DNA from: JACKII01 sp041687435
Lineage (GTDB): Bacteria; Pseudomonadota; Alphaproteobacteria; Bin95
Assembly (NCBI GenBank): GCA_041687435.1
Contig: JAWLBX010000007.1
Coordinates: forward strand, 62,001 to 126,000
DNA: 64,000 bases
Reading direction: 5' to 3'
Part shown: positions 17,134 through 26,336 of the stretch, in pieces
Position numbering within the stretch: the stretch's first letter is position 1
Layout of the letters: every line of letters starts with the position of its first letter
The notes under the pieces: generated by a model
What the model saw: only the letters and a program-made list of their open reading frames with translations
What the model was told of the DNA's origin: nothing
Database searches by the model: none
Program-made: the position numbers and the translations under genes

Positions 17134-18984
17134 TCAGCGCCCCCGTGGCGGACCCGGCCGGGTGCGTTCGTCGTCAAACAGGTCGGTGAGCTGCGCCATC
17201 ATCGCCCCGCCCAACTGATCCGCATCGAAAATGGTCACAGCGCGGCGGTAGTACCGGGTCACATCGTGACCGATACCGATTGCAATCAACTCCACCGGCG
17301 ACCGGCGCTCAATATACTCAATCACGTCACGCAGGTGCTTTTCCAGGTAGTTGCCCGGATTCACCGAAAGTGTCGAGTCATCGACCGGCGCGCCGTCGGA
17401 AATGACCATGAGGATACGGCGGTCTTCCGGACGGTTAACGATGCGGCTGTGCGCCCACAGCAGCGCCTCACCGTCAATATTCTCCTTCAGGATACCTTCG
17501 CGCAGCATCAGCCCCAGGTTCCGGCGCGCCCGGCGCCAGGGTGCATCGGCTTCCTTGTAGATGATGTGGCGCAGGTCGTTGAGCCGGCCAGGGTTGGAGG
17601 GCTTGCCCTCCGCCAGCCATTTCTCCCGGCTCTGGCCGCCTTTCCACGCCCGTGTGGTAAAGCCCAGAATTTCCACCCGCACACCGCAACGCTCCAACGT
17701 GCGCGCCATAATGTCAGCGCACATGGCGGCCACGGTGATTGGCCGGCCGCGCATGGAGCCGGAATTGTCGATCAACAGGGTCACGACCGTATCCCGGAAC
17801 TCTGTCTCCCGCTCCATCTTATAGCTGAGCGAGTGCGTCGGCTGGGCAACAATGCGGGCCAACCGCGCGGTATCCAGGATGCCTTCTTCCAGGTCGAAAT
17901 CCCAGGATCGGGTCTGCTGGGCCATCAGCTTGCGTTGCAGACGGTTGGCAAGCCGGGTGACGACGCCCTGCAATGCCGCCAACTGTTGATCCAAATGATG
18001 GCGGAGACGGCCAAGCTCGTCGTCGTCGCAGAGAGCCTCCGCAGTGACAATTTCATCGTACTGCGCAGTGAAGGGACGGTAGATTGCGGCGCCGCTGTTG
18101 GACCGGTCCATCGGCCGCTGCTGCGGCGTCGTGGAGCCATCCATCTCATCCTCGCCGAGGGCTGCGTCCTCGTCCATCTCCATCTCGCCCTCTTCCATGG
18201 ACGAGTCGTCGCTATCGGAGGAATCCATCTCCCCCTGGGCGGACATGGAGGATGTGTCGTCGCTTTCGCCGGAATCGTCGGACTCCGATTCCTGCTGGTC
18301 TTCTGACTGTTCGCCTTCTTCCTGATCGTCGGTGTCGTCGCTGAATTCCGCTTCGAGATCCAGCTCCTGGAGCAGTTCGTGCACCATGTTGGCGAACGCT
18401 GTCTGGTCGTGCGCCGAATCGTTCAGGTGCCGCATCGAGTCCATCGCGGAGTCCGACACTTTCTCCCGCAATTGATCGACCAGGGTACTGGCATCGGCCG
18501 GGACTTCCTGGCCGGTCATCGCCTCCCGGGCCAGCATGGCCAACAGGTCGGGCAACTGACCGGCTTCCACCTCGGTCATGCGGGCATATCCCTTGCGCCG
18601 GCACTGTTCTTCCAGCGCCGCCTGAAGGTTCTCGGCCACGCCCGAACGGTGGCGGGTGCCAAGTGCCTCGCACCGCACCTGTTCGACCGCATCGAACACC
18701 GCGCGGGCGGTCTTCGATTTCGGACTGAGTTTGCGGTGCATTTTCGGATCGTGGTGCCGTTTCTTCAGCGCCATCGAGTCCGACTCGCCCCGGATCTGAG
18801 CGACCTCGTTCGCGGGCAGGTTGCGCGCTGGCATTTGCAGACGCGCCGTATTGCCATCCATGCGAGCAGGATCGGGGCCGAACACGACCTCGATCTCGTC
18901 ATTCGTCTTTGCAAGCGCACGCATGGTGGAGGCGGTCGCTCGCTTGAAGTCCTCAAGCGCTGATCGCTTCTCGGGCGTAGCCAT
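17134..18984 (-). CDS. cobT: Aerobic cobaltochelatase subunit CobT
   Basis: A 616-residue subunit of the CobN-CobS-CobT complex, which inserts cobalt into hydrogenobyrinate a,c-diamide in aerobic B12 synthesis. The C-terminal von Willebrand A domain has the MIDAS motif LLIDNSGSMRG around residue 400. A long, very acidic linker (about residues 210-290, rich in D, E and S) is characteristic of CobT. It lies 23 bases downstream of cobS. The large CobN subunit is not in this window, as is usual. Confidence 0.96.
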   Translation of the reverse strand: MATPEKRSALEDFKRATASTMRALAKTNDEIEVVFGPDPARMDGNTARLQMPARNLPANEVAQIRGESDSMALKKRHHDPKMHRKLSPKSKTARAVFDAVEQVRCEALGTRHRSGVAENLQAALEEQCRRKGYARMTEVEAGQLPDLLAMLAREAMTGQEVPADASTLVDQLREKVSDSAMDSMRHLNDSAHDQTAFANMVHELLQELDLEAEFSDDTDDQEEGEQSEDQQESESDDSGESDDTSSMSAQGEMDSSDSDDSSMEEGEMEMDEDAALGEDEMDGSTTPQQRPMDRSNSGAAIYRPFTAQYDEIVTAEALCDDDELGRLRHHLDQQLAALQGVVTRLANRLQRKLMAQQTRSWDFDLEEGILDTARLARIVAQPTHSLSYKMERETEFRDTVVTLLIDNSGSMRGRPITVAAMCADIMARTLERCGVRVEILGFTTRAWKGGQSREKWLAEGKPSNPGRLNDLRHIIYKEADAPWRRARRNLGLMLREGILKENIDGEALLWAHSRIVNRPEDRRILMVISDGAPVDDSTLSVNPGNYLEKHLRDVIEYIERRSPVELIAIGIGHDVTRYYRRAVTIFDADQLGGAMMAQLTDLFDDERTRPGPPRGR

Positions 18985-19007
18985 AAGCCCTCCTCCCTAT
19001 CGCGGCC

Positions 19008-20003
19008 CTACTCGGCCGCGCGCGCGACCACGGATTCCGGCAGTTCCTGGCCAAAGCAACGCTGATAATATTCAGCCACCAGAGAGCGCTCTGACTCGTC
19101 GCACTTGTTCAGGAAGGTGAACCGGAAAGCCATGCCGATATCACCAAAGATCTCGTTATTTTCGGCCCAGGTGAGCACCGTGCGCGGCGACATGACGGTG
19201 GAAATATCACCCTTGATAAAGGCATGACGGGTCATATCCGCCAGCGCAACCATTTGCGCCACCAGCTTCTGGCCCTCTGGCGTTTGCAGTGCCGGCACCT
19301 TGGAAGAGACGATCTTTACCTCCTCCTCGGCTTCCAGATAGTTCAAAGTCACGACGATATTCCAGCGGTCCATCTGGCCCTGGTTGATCTGCTGCGTGCC
19401 ATGATAGAGGCCGGTGGTGTCGCCAAGGCCGACGGTGTTGGCCGTCGAGAACAGGCGGAAACCCTTGTGCGGGCGGATCACGCGGCTTTGGTCCAGCAGG
19501 GTCAGTTTGCCCTCGACTTCGAGAACGCGCTGGATGACGAACATCACATCCGGGCGGCCGGCATCGTACTCATCAAACACCAACGCGGTCGGGTGTTGCA
19601 GCGCCCATGGCAGCAGGCCCTCGCGAAACTCGGTCACCTGCTGACCGTCACGCAAAACGATGGCATCCTTGCCGACCAGGTCGATACGGCTGACATGGCT
19701 ATCGAGGTTGACGCGGATACACGGCCAGTTCAGCCGCGACGCCACTTGCTCGATATGAGTCGACTTACCGGTACCATGATAACCCTGTATCATCACGCGC
19801 CGATTGTGGGCGAAGCCCGCCAGGATCGCGAGCGTGGTCTGCGGGTCGAAATGGTAGGTATCGTCGAGATCCGGCACATGTTCGCTGCCTTCGGAGAAGG
19901 CCGGCACGATCATATCGGTGTCGATGCCAAAGGTCTCGCGAACCGAAACCTGGGTATCCGGCATCCCGGTTGGCATGCCAGTGGAATCTTTTTCAACGCT
20001 CAT
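19008..20003 (-). CDS. cobS: Aerobic cobaltochelatase subunit CobS (AAA+ ATPase)
   Basis: A 331-residue AAA+ ATPase that drives cobalt insertion together with CobT and CobN. Walker A is GYHGTGKST (Lys80), Walker B is ALVFDEYDAG, and sensor elements follow (LFSTANTVG). Length is typical. It is placed between the DnaJ-like gene and cobT, the order commonly seen in alphaproteobacteria. Confidence 0.97.
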   Translation of the reverse strand: MSVEKDSTGMPTGMPDTQVSVRETFGIDTDMIVPAFSEGSEHVPDLDDTYHFDPQTTLAILAGFAHNRRVMIQGYHGTGKSTHIEQVASRLNWPCIRVNLDSHVSRIDLVGKDAIVLRDGQQVTEFREGLLPWALQHPTALVFDEYDAGRPDVMFVIQRVLEVEGKLTLLDQSRVIRPHKGFRLFSTANTVGLGDTTGLYHGTQQINQGQMDRWNIVVTLNYLEAEEEVKIVSSKVPALQTPEGQKLVAQMVALADMTRHAFIKGDISTVMSPRTVLTWAENNEIFGDIGMAFRFTFLNKCDESERSLVAEYYQRCFGQELPESVVARAAE

Positions 20004-20029
20004 ACGGAAGTTTCCAACGCACTTTGGGC

Positions 20030-20584
20030 TTAGGTCGATAACGGTCGTAGCAGTGTCATATACGCTTCCCGCAATTCTTTGAAGCGCTCTTCTGCATGCG
20101 GATCGTCAGGGTTCAGGTCCGGGTGCGCCGCTTTTACCCTGCTGCGGTAGCAGGCCTTCAGCGACGCTTTAGTGTACGGGGTCGCTAACCCCAGAGTCGA
20201 TGCTGCACGGCATTCTGCCGCAGTTGCTGGGCGACGGCCGGTTTTGGGGCGCCGGTTTGTCGCCGTTTTCCCATGCTTTCCGGCGCTTGCACCGGGGCCA
20301 TTGCCGCGGCTGAAGGGCCAGGTTGGCCGCTGCCAGATGGTATCCCTGCGCCGTTCCTGTTCGATCTCATCGGCAGACATGCCGGCGAAATAGTTCCAGG
20401 CGCGGTTGTATTCGCGCGCATGTTCCTTGCAGAACCAATACCGGTCAGTCAGCCGGGTGCGGCTCCGCGGCGCAGGGTGAGGGCCATCGGCCTCGCAGCC
20501 TTCCCAATCGCATTGCCGAATATCCTCGGCAGTCTGCCCGTCGGGATTCTCCGTTTCGACAGCGGCAAATGCGAATTGTTTCAT
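20030..20584 (-). CDS. DnaJ-domain protein with N-terminal Cys-rich segment
   Basis: A 184-residue protein. The C-terminal J domain (about residues 120-180) contains the HPD motif in AAHPDLN and is followed by RFKELREAYMTL. The N-terminal half has CDWEGCEADG and WFCKEH, a CxxxxC plus CxxH arrangement that could bind zinc. The start is set at the ATG at 20584 (MKQFAF); the longer frame upstream is not convincing. It is adjacent to cobS, where alphaproteobacteria often carry such a gene. It may assist chelatase assembly, but that is inference. Confidence 0.85.
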   Translation of the reverse strand: MKQFAFAAVETENPDGQTAEDIRQCDWEGCEADGPHPAPRSRTRLTDRYWFCKEHAREYNRAWNYFAGMSADEIEQERRRDTIWQRPTWPFSRGNGPGASAGKHGKTATNRRPKTGRRPATAAECRAASTLGLATPYTKASLKACYRSRVKAAHPDLNPDDPHAEERFKELREAYMTLLRPLST

Positions 20585-20645
20585 CGGGTCGGTCACGCGG
20601 CCAGGGCCTCGTTTCAGGGCACCGTTCGGGTTCAGGAGGGCAGGT

Positions 20646-21953
20646 CTAGGCGGTTTGCTCGCGCACCAGTTGGTCGATGGCATCTGCAAAAGCGTCAAGG
20701 GTCTGCCGGACATCGGCTTCTGTGTGCGCCCAACTGATGTAGTGCTTGCCCTCGCTTTTCAAAATGCCACGCTCTCGCATCAACTGATTCCAGCGGGTGG
20801 TGAGCACCGGCTCACTCTTCGACGAGCGGTAGTCGACCACATCCTTATCGGTGAAAATCACGTCGAACATCGGCGCATCGCCAACCACCCGGGCCTTGAG
20901 GCCGGCCTTGGCGAGCTTTTCTGTATAGCCATCCATCAGCGCCCGGCCGACCGAGAAAATGTGATCATAGGCACCGGGTCGCTTCAGGATTTCCAGGGTC
21001 TTGAGACCGGCCGCTGCCGCTACCGGGTTTCCGGAAAGCGTGCCGACCTGGGTCATGAATTTGTCCTCGGCCACGGCTTTCTTGTCGAAATGGGCCATGA
21101 TTTCGGCACTCGCTGCGATAGCCGCCAGCGGGAAGCCGCCGCCAATGGCCTTGCCCAGCGTACAGATGTCGGGGATGACGCCGTAATAGGCCTGTGCGCC
21201 GCCATAGGCGAAGCGGAAACCAGTCACCACCTCGTCGAAAATCAGCAGCAGGCCATGCTCCTTGGTGATACGGCGCAGGCCTTCCAGAAAACCCGGCTTC
21301 GGGGGAATCAGGCGTTGGAACGGCTCGGCCATGATCGCCGCGATTTCATGCTTGTGCTCCTTCACCAGCGCCTCGACCGTTTCCAGGTCGTTGTAGGGTG
21401 CCACCAGCATTTCCGCCTGGACGCTAGCGGGGATACCCGCGCTATCCGGCACGCCTTGTGGAAAGTTGCTGAATTTGGTGGGCGCCAGGCTGATCAGACC
21501 GTAGTCGCTCATGCCGTGATAGCCGCCCTCGAACTTCAGGATCTTGTCCTTGCCCGTATGGGCGCGGGCGAGCCGCATGGCGTAAGCGTCGGCCTCCGAC
21601 CCGCTGGAGACAAAGCGAACCTGTTCGGCACAAGCAACGGCATCGACGATTTCCGCAGCCAGCAGAATGCCATCGGCATTGTTAGTGAAATAGGTCGAAC
21701 CCTTCGCAACCCGATCCTGCACGACTTCGGTCACTTCCGGGTTGGCATGACCGACGATCATCGGACCGGAACCGATCAGGTAGTCGATATATTCGTTGCC
21801 CTCCACATCCCAGACATGTCCTGCCAAACCGCGTTCTATGATGATGTCATAGCCGACATTGCCAAACCCACCGGCTGGCATCGCCTTGCGGGCGATTGCA
21901 ACCAGTTCGGCCTGAGAAAGACCGGAGGCGCTCGACATTTGGGTATCCGGCAT
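20646..21953 (-). CDS. Class III PLP-dependent aminotransferase (HemL-like)
   Basis: A 435-residue fold-type I PLP enzyme. The cofactor region includes SSGSEADAYAMRLAR, the Asp in LIFDEVVTGFR, and the Schiff-base lysine in TLGKAIGGGFP. The segment GTLSGNPVAAAAG resembles glutamate-1-semialdehyde aminomutase. Alphaproteobacteria normally make 5-aminolevulinate from glycine and succinyl-CoA, so this homologue is more likely an amino-acid or amine aminotransferase than true HemL (inference). It is transcribed toward the DnaJ gene, 61 bases away. Confidence 0.85.
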   Translation of the reverse strand: MPDTQMSSASGLSQAELVAIARKAMPAGGFGNVGYDIIIERGLAGHVWDVEGNEYIDYLIGSGPMIVGHANPEVTEVVQDRVAKGSTYFTNNADGILLAAEIVDAVACAEQVRFVSSGSEADAYAMRLARAHTGKDKILKFEGGYHGMSDYGLISLAPTKFSNFPQGVPDSAGIPASVQAEMLVAPYNDLETVEALVKEHKHEIAAIMAEPFQRLIPPKPGFLEGLRRITKEHGLLLIFDEVVTGFRFAYGGAQAYYGVIPDICTLGKAIGGGFPLAAIAASAEIMAHFDKKAVAEDKFMTQVGTLSGNPVAAAAGLKTLEILKRPGAYDHIFSVGRALMDGYTEKLAKAGLKARVVGDAPMFDVIFTDKDVVDYRSSKSEPVLTTRWNQLMRERGILKSEGKHYISWAHTEADVRQTLDAFADAIDQLVREQTA

Positions 21954-22426
21954 GAGGGGGTATCCTTGATTGACGGTTAAACTGCGGATGCTCTATCCGC
22001 CGCGTCCGAGCGGCGGGCACCAGCCTGACAATTGGCAGTATCTGCGGCAGCGATCGAAAACAGGTTGAGGCCGAAAACCTCCACTTCCTCCATCATCGCT
22101 TCCTCACCCGGTGAAATCGGGATGGTGATATAATCCGTTATCAAAGGGCCTTTCTGCAAGCGTTTCCGCACGGAACACGCGCACGCAGAGCGCGACAATG
22201 ACTACGCGCAGATTCGCAATAGCCACGTTCGATCGGTCTAAGAATCAGAGTCGACGGTTGCCACAAGTGTCAGCAAAGACCAGATATGAAGGGGAGTTCT
22301 GAGATAGCGATGCCAGAATTTCATCGCGCAGCTTGCGGCGGGCAAGTGGGTCGGCAGCATGATTCTGGCGTTGGCAGGACGGCACCTGCTAACGTTTCCC
22401 CCAGCCCCTTTGCGAATGGAGCATGC
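21954..22426. other. Intergenic region, 473 bp, no supported gene
   Basis: This lies between divergent genes and should hold both promoters. A leftward frame at 21977-22198 (73 codons) was considered; it has a short internal version with a fair ribosome site but no recognisable features, so it is not annotated. No hairpin or repeat stood out. Confidence 0.5.
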
Positions 22427-22849
22427 ATGAAATATTTGGGCGATGCTCCAGCCGGAAAGACATGGTTCCGGTTGGAAACCGAGGCCGAGGCGGAATTGGA
22501 ATCCGCCGCCATGGGCCACGCCGTGGCCAAACACTTCCTGCGCGCCATGGCAGAGGCTCGGCGCAGCTATGTGCCAACGTCCTCAGTCTCGTTCGAGGCG
22601 AACATTGGGTTGAACGCCCATTTGCAGCGGACCATGCCTTTATTCGTCACGCTGCGGGATACGGATGGCGAGACCCACGTCACCGCCATGCTGCCGCCAA
22701 ACGGACAAGATGACCCGCGCTTTCGGCCGGTTATCGTCGGCCGTAATAACAGCGATCCCTACCCCGACCATGGCGAAGCAATCGAGGCGCTGGCGGCTAT
22801 CTACGGTCTCCGCCTGGACCGGGCGCGATGTTATCCTTACGGTCGGTAG
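22427..22849 (+). CDS. Hypothetical protein, 140 aa
   Basis: No family recognised. The start at 22427 follows TGGAG; the in-frame extension to 22286 does not look coding. The protein is acidic and soluble, with no signal peptide. Its middle contains PLFVTLRDTDGETHVTAMLPP, which suggests a beta-strand-rich core, and the end is helical (EAIEALAAIYGL). It is convergent with the enoyl-CoA hydratase gene, ending 6 bases before it. Codon use resembles neighbouring genes, which supports it being real. Confidence 0.62.
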   Translation: MKYLGDAPAGKTWFRLETEAEAELESAAMGHAVAKHFLRAMAEARRSYVPTSSVSFEANIGLNAHLQRTMPLFVTLRDTDGETHVTAMLPPNGQDDPRFRPVIVGRNNSDPYPDHGEAIEALAAIYGLRLDRARCYPYGR

Positions 22850-22855
22850 GCCGGT

Positions 22856-23665
22856 TCAGCGGCCCTGGAAAGCAGGCTTACGCTTTTCCATGAAGGCAGT
22901 ATAGCCTTCCGTATAGTCACGGCTGGCAAAGCAGGCTTCGACCATTTCTGCTACGGCGGCGAGGTTGCGGGCGCTTTCGTCTTGAATTGCAGCGTTGACC
23001 GCAGCCTTGGCGGCGCGGATGGTCATCGGCGCGTTGTGCTTGATGATGGTGCAATATTCAAGGACCGCTATCTCCAACTGATCCGTCGGCACGACCCGGT
23101 TGACCAGGCCCATGATGCGAGCGTCCTCCGCCGTGAAAGGCTTGCCAAGGAAAAAGATTTCCTTGGCGAAAGTCGGCCCTACCAGGTCGACCAACTGGCG
23201 AATGCCGTCATAGCCATAGCCTACGCCCAGCTTCGCCGCCGGCACGCCGAAATGGCTGTCGTCCGAACAGATGCGGATGTCGGCGTCGAGGGAGATGGCT
23301 GCACCGCCGCCCATGCACCAGCCCCTGATCTGGGCGATCAACGGCTTTTCCAGCGCGCTCATGGCGGCATGCGCACGGTCGCCGGAAAGATCGTATTCCC
23401 GGGTCTGTTCCGGAGAGGAACGCATGCTCTCGAACTCAGAGATATCGGCGCCGGAAACGAACGCCTTGTCCCCTGCCCCTTTCATGACGACCACGCGCAC
23501 GTCCGGGTCGTTCTGGAACCGATCCATGATCGGCGGGATCGCCTCCCACATGGCATAGGTCATGGCATTGCGCTTTTCCGGCTGGTTAAAAATCATCCAG
23601 CCGATACCGTCGCGCTTCTCGGCGATCATGCGGCCGCCGGCGTATTCGGTCGTGGTCATTGTCAT
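22856..23665 (-). CDS. Enoyl-CoA hydratase/isomerase family protein
   Basis: A 269-residue crotonase-fold enzyme acting on acyl-CoA thioesters. The oxyanion-hole blocks are AFVSGADISEF and IRGWCMGGGAAISLDADIR, and the family C-terminal segment AKAAVNAA is present. In place of the second catalytic glutamate of true hydratases I see PAAKLGVGYGYDG, so isomerase, hydrolase or decarboxylase activity is possible. It is downstream of a CaiB-type CoA-transferase on the same strand, across a REP-like repeat; the pair may degrade a carboxylic acid as its CoA ester (inference). Confidence 0.88.
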   Translation of the reverse strand: MTMTTTEYAGGRMIAEKRDGIGWMIFNQPEKRNAMTYAMWEAIPPIMDRFQNDPDVRVVVMKGAGDKAFVSGADISEFESMRSSPEQTREYDLSGDRAHAAMSALEKPLIAQIRGWCMGGGAAISLDADIRICSDDSHFGVPAAKLGVGYGYDGIRQLVDLVGPTFAKEIFFLGKPFTAEDARIMGLVNRVVPTDQLEIAVLEYCTIIKHNAPMTIRAAKAAVNAAIQDESARNLAAVAEMVEACFASRDYTEGYTAFMEKRKPAFQGR

Positions 23666-23675
23666 TTTCCAAACT

Positions 23676-23768
23676 CGTCATTGCGAGCCCCGGCCATAGG
23701 TCGGGCTGCCGCAATCAATTGGCGGTTGTCTTGGATTGCTTCGTCGGCGCCGCCTCCTCGCAATGACG
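23676..23768. repeat. REP-like inverted repeat element
   Basis: The 12-base arms CGTCATTGCGAG (23676-23687) and CTCGCAATGACG (23757-23768) are exact complements, enclosing a GC-rich interior with GGATTGCTTCGTCGG before the right arm. This arm sequence and the TTGCTTCGTC interior are well known from dispersed intergenic repeats in several bacterial groups. It lies between the CaiB and enoyl-CoA hydratase genes on the same strand, and its transcript would fold into a long hairpin. I saw no second copy in the window. Confidence 0.75.
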
Positions 23769-23794
23769 GCGAGGAAGAACCGCACGCTTCGGAC

Positions 23795-24985
23795 CTACAC
23801 CACACCCTTGTCGTGCATGCCCTTGATCGAGGCTGCGTCATAGCCGAGCTCCGCCAGGATCGCATCCGTATGCTCGCCCTGCTCCGGCGTAGCTGTGCGG
23901 ATCTGATGCGGAGTGCGCGAGAGGCGGATAGCTTGGTTGACCACACCGAACTCGCCAAGGCGCGGATGCTGTACCGGCGTCGCCATTTCCAAATGCTTCA
24001 CCTGCGGATCGGCGAACATTTCCGCCATATTGTAGATCGGGCCGCAGGGCACGCCCTTTTCCTCGAACAGTTCCACCCAATACTGGCTGGGCTTGTGCTG
24101 CGTTACCTCGGCTATGACGGCGTTCATCTCCTTGCGGTTTTTCGAGCGCTTTGGCGCGGTGTCGAAACGCTCGTCCGTCAGCCATTCCTCATGGCCCATG
24201 GCCTTGCAAAAGCGCTCGTAGATCGGACCGCCGGCCACGGCAATGTTGATGTGGCCGTCGGAGGTGGGGAATACGCCAGTGGGAATGCTGGTTGGGTGGT
24301 CATTGCCGGCGGTCTCGGGAATCTCCCCTTCCTTCAAATAGCGGGCGGCTTGGAAGTCCAGCATCTGGATCTGGGCCTGGAGCAGGCTGGTCTTGACCCA
24401 CTGACCCTTGCCGGATTGCTCGCGTTCCAGCAGCGCCAGCAGAATGCCCTGCGCGCAGAACATGCCGGCGCAGAGGTCCGCGACCGGAATGCCGACGCGC
24501 ATCGGCCCGCGGCCCGGCTCCCCGGTAATTGACATGAGGCCACCCATGCCCTGCGCGATCTGGTCGAATCCCGGCCGGTCGCGATATGGCCCGTCCTCAC
24601 CAAAGCCGGAGATCGAACCCAAGATGATACGCGGGTTCACCTTGGCGAGGCTTTCGTAGTCGATGCCGAGCCGGAATTTCACGTCGGCGCGGTAGTTCTC
24701 GACCACCACGTCGGCATCCTTCACCAGCTTCATGAACACTTCGAGCCCCGCCGGCTCTTTCAGATTCAGAGTGAGCGAGCGCTTGTTGCGATGCAGGTTT
24801 TGGAAGTCGGAACCGTCGCGCGCCCCCCCCAACCCCTCCTTGCCATCCGGCGGGGTCTCGACCTTGATCACATCCGCGCCCCAGTCGGCCAGTTGGCGCA
24901 CGCAGGTAGGCCCGGCGCGAACACGGGTCAGGTCGAGCACTTTGAAGCGCGAGAGCGGCAGGCCGGTGGTGGCGGTCGCGGGCAT
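23795..24985 (-). CDS. CaiB/BaiF CoA-transferase family protein
   Basis: A 396-residue class III CoA-transferase moving CoA between carboxylic acids. The N-terminal KVLDLTRVRAGPTCVRQLADWGADVIKVE, VENYRADV and the GFDQIAQGMGG block carrying the catalytic aspartate are diagnostic. The start at 24985 (MPATATTG) gives the usual length; the open frame extends to 25051. It is followed by the repeat element and enoyl-CoA hydratase, a pairing typical for degradation of a carnitine-, oxalate- or mesaconate-type acid. Substrate not determinable. Confidence 0.9.
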   Translation of the reverse strand: MPATATTGLPLSRFKVLDLTRVRAGPTCVRQLADWGADVIKVETPPDGKEGLGGARDGSDFQNLHRNKRSLTLNLKEPAGLEVFMKLVKDADVVVENYRADVKFRLGIDYESLAKVNPRIILGSISGFGEDGPYRDRPGFDQIAQGMGGLMSITGEPGRGPMRVGIPVADLCAGMFCAQGILLALLEREQSGKGQWVKTSLLQAQIQMLDFQAARYLKEGEIPETAGNDHPTSIPTGVFPTSDGHINIAVAGGPIYERFCKAMGHEEWLTDERFDTAPKRSKNRKEMNAVIAEVTQHKPSQYWVELFEEKGVPCGPIYNMAEMFADPQVKHLEMATPVQHPRLGEFGVVNQAIRLSRTPHQIRTATPEQGEHTDAILAELGYDAASIKGMHDKGVV

Positions 24986-25100
24986 GGAGGGGGGTTCCTC
25001 GTCAGGGGGCAATAAAAATGTCACCTGATGTGATAGCGCACCCAGCCGCACCCTGCCAAGCGGCTGGAGCCTCTACCGACCGACCGAACTGGTCTTGCTT

Positions 25101-26174
25101 TTACACGTTGGACCCTTTGATCGCTTCGATCACCGCATCCGTCACTTCCCGCGTCGTCGCCTTGCCGCCCACGTCTGCCGTCATGATGCCGGCACCGCAG
25201 ACCTGATCGACGGCCCGCATCAGCCGCTCGGCGGCGGCGGCTTCACCCAGATGCTCCAACATTTGCGCGCCAGTCCAGAAGGTGGCGACCGGGTTGGCGA
25301 TGCCCTTGCCGGTAATGTCGAAGGCGGAGCCATGAATAGGCTCGAACATGGAGGGGAAATGACCTTCCGGGTTGATGTTAGCCGTCGGCGCAACTCCGAT
25401 GCTGCCAGCCAGCGCACCGGCCAAGTCCGACAGAATGTCGGCGTGCAGGTTGGTGGCGACGATGGTGTCAAGGCTTTTGGGGTTGAGCGTCATGCGCACG
25501 GTCATGGCGTCGACGAGCATCTTATCCCAGGTGACATCCGGGAATTCCTGCGCAACCTCGGCCGCGATCTCGTCCCACATCACCATGCCGAAGCGCTGCG
25601 CATTCGATTTGGTCACGACCGTCAGAAACTTACGCGGGCGCGACTGCGCAATCCGGAAGGCGTAGCGCATGATCCGGGTCACGCCGGTGCGGGTGAAGAT
25701 GGCGACCTCTGTGCCGACTTCTTCCGGCTGTCCGCGATGCGTTCGCCCACCATTGCCGGAATACTCGCCCTCTGAGTTCTCGCGCACAATCACCCAGTCC
25801 AGGTCGCCAACCTCAACATTGCGAAGCGGTGAGGTGATCCCGGGCAGGATTCTGGTAGGCCGCACATTCGCGTACTGGTCGAAATTTTGGCAGATATTGA
25901 GGCGCAGGCCCCAAAGCGTAATGTGATCCGGCACGTCCGGCGCACCGACGGCGCCAAAATAAATGGCGTCAAATGGCTTTAACTGATCCAGGCCATCCGC
26001 CGGCATCATCACGCCATTTTTGCGATAATAGTCCGTACCCCAGTCAAAAGTACGAAACGAGAATTTCACGTCGCCGATGCGTTCGGCCAACGCCTCCAGC
26101 ACGGCGATACCGGACTCAATAACCTCGGGGCCGATTCCATCGGCGGGAATAGCGGCGATCTTGTGTTCACGCAT
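25101..26174 (-). CDS. Tartrate/D-malate-type dehydrogenase (isocitrate/isopropylmalate family)
   Basis: A 357-residue NAD-dependent beta-decarboxylating dehydrogenase. It starts MREHKIAAIPADGIGPEV, and contains IVRENSEGEYSGNGG (substrate loop), TKSNAQRFGM, the metal-binding NLHADILSDLAG and the cofactor block EPIHGSAFDI. The REN-SEGEY loop is typical of tartrate dehydrogenase/decarboxylase and D-malate dehydrogenase (TtuC/DmlA) rather than LeuB. The open frame runs far upstream, but only this ATG gives the family N terminus, with AGGAA upstream. It is divergent from the SAF-domain oxidoreductase. Confidence 0.9.
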   Translation of the reverse strand: MREHKIAAIPADGIGPEVIESGIAVLEALAERIGDVKFSFRTFDWGTDYYRKNGVMMPADGLDQLKPFDAIYFGAVGAPDVPDHITLWGLRLNICQNFDQYANVRPTRILPGITSPLRNVEVGDLDWVIVRENSEGEYSGNGGRTHRGQPEEVGTEVAIFTRTGVTRIMRYAFRIAQSRPRKFLTVVTKSNAQRFGMVMWDEIAAEVAQEFPDVTWDKMLVDAMTVRMTLNPKSLDTIVATNLHADILSDLAGALAGSIGVAPTANINPEGHFPSMFEPIHGSAFDITGKGIANPVATFWTGAQMLEHLGEAAAAERLMRAVDQVCGAGIMTADVGGKATTREVTDAVIEAIKGSNV

Positions 26175-26336
26175 GGGGTTCCATTCCTGCTGGGAATTGT
26201 ATGACGCGGCCTGTGTGCCCCGGCGGGCGCCGCAAGTCACGATGGCATTTGGTCGGGCCGAACCGGCGGGATTGCCGGCCCGGCACCGGCCATGTATTCC
26301 GGAGCCAACCGCCACGAACCCGCGCGAGGTCCACCG

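Noticed and set aside
21977..22198. Leftward 73-codon frame, with a possible 39-codon internal version
   Set aside because: Unremarkable composition and no recognised motif. The small version has a fair ribosome site, so it is left as possible but unsupported.
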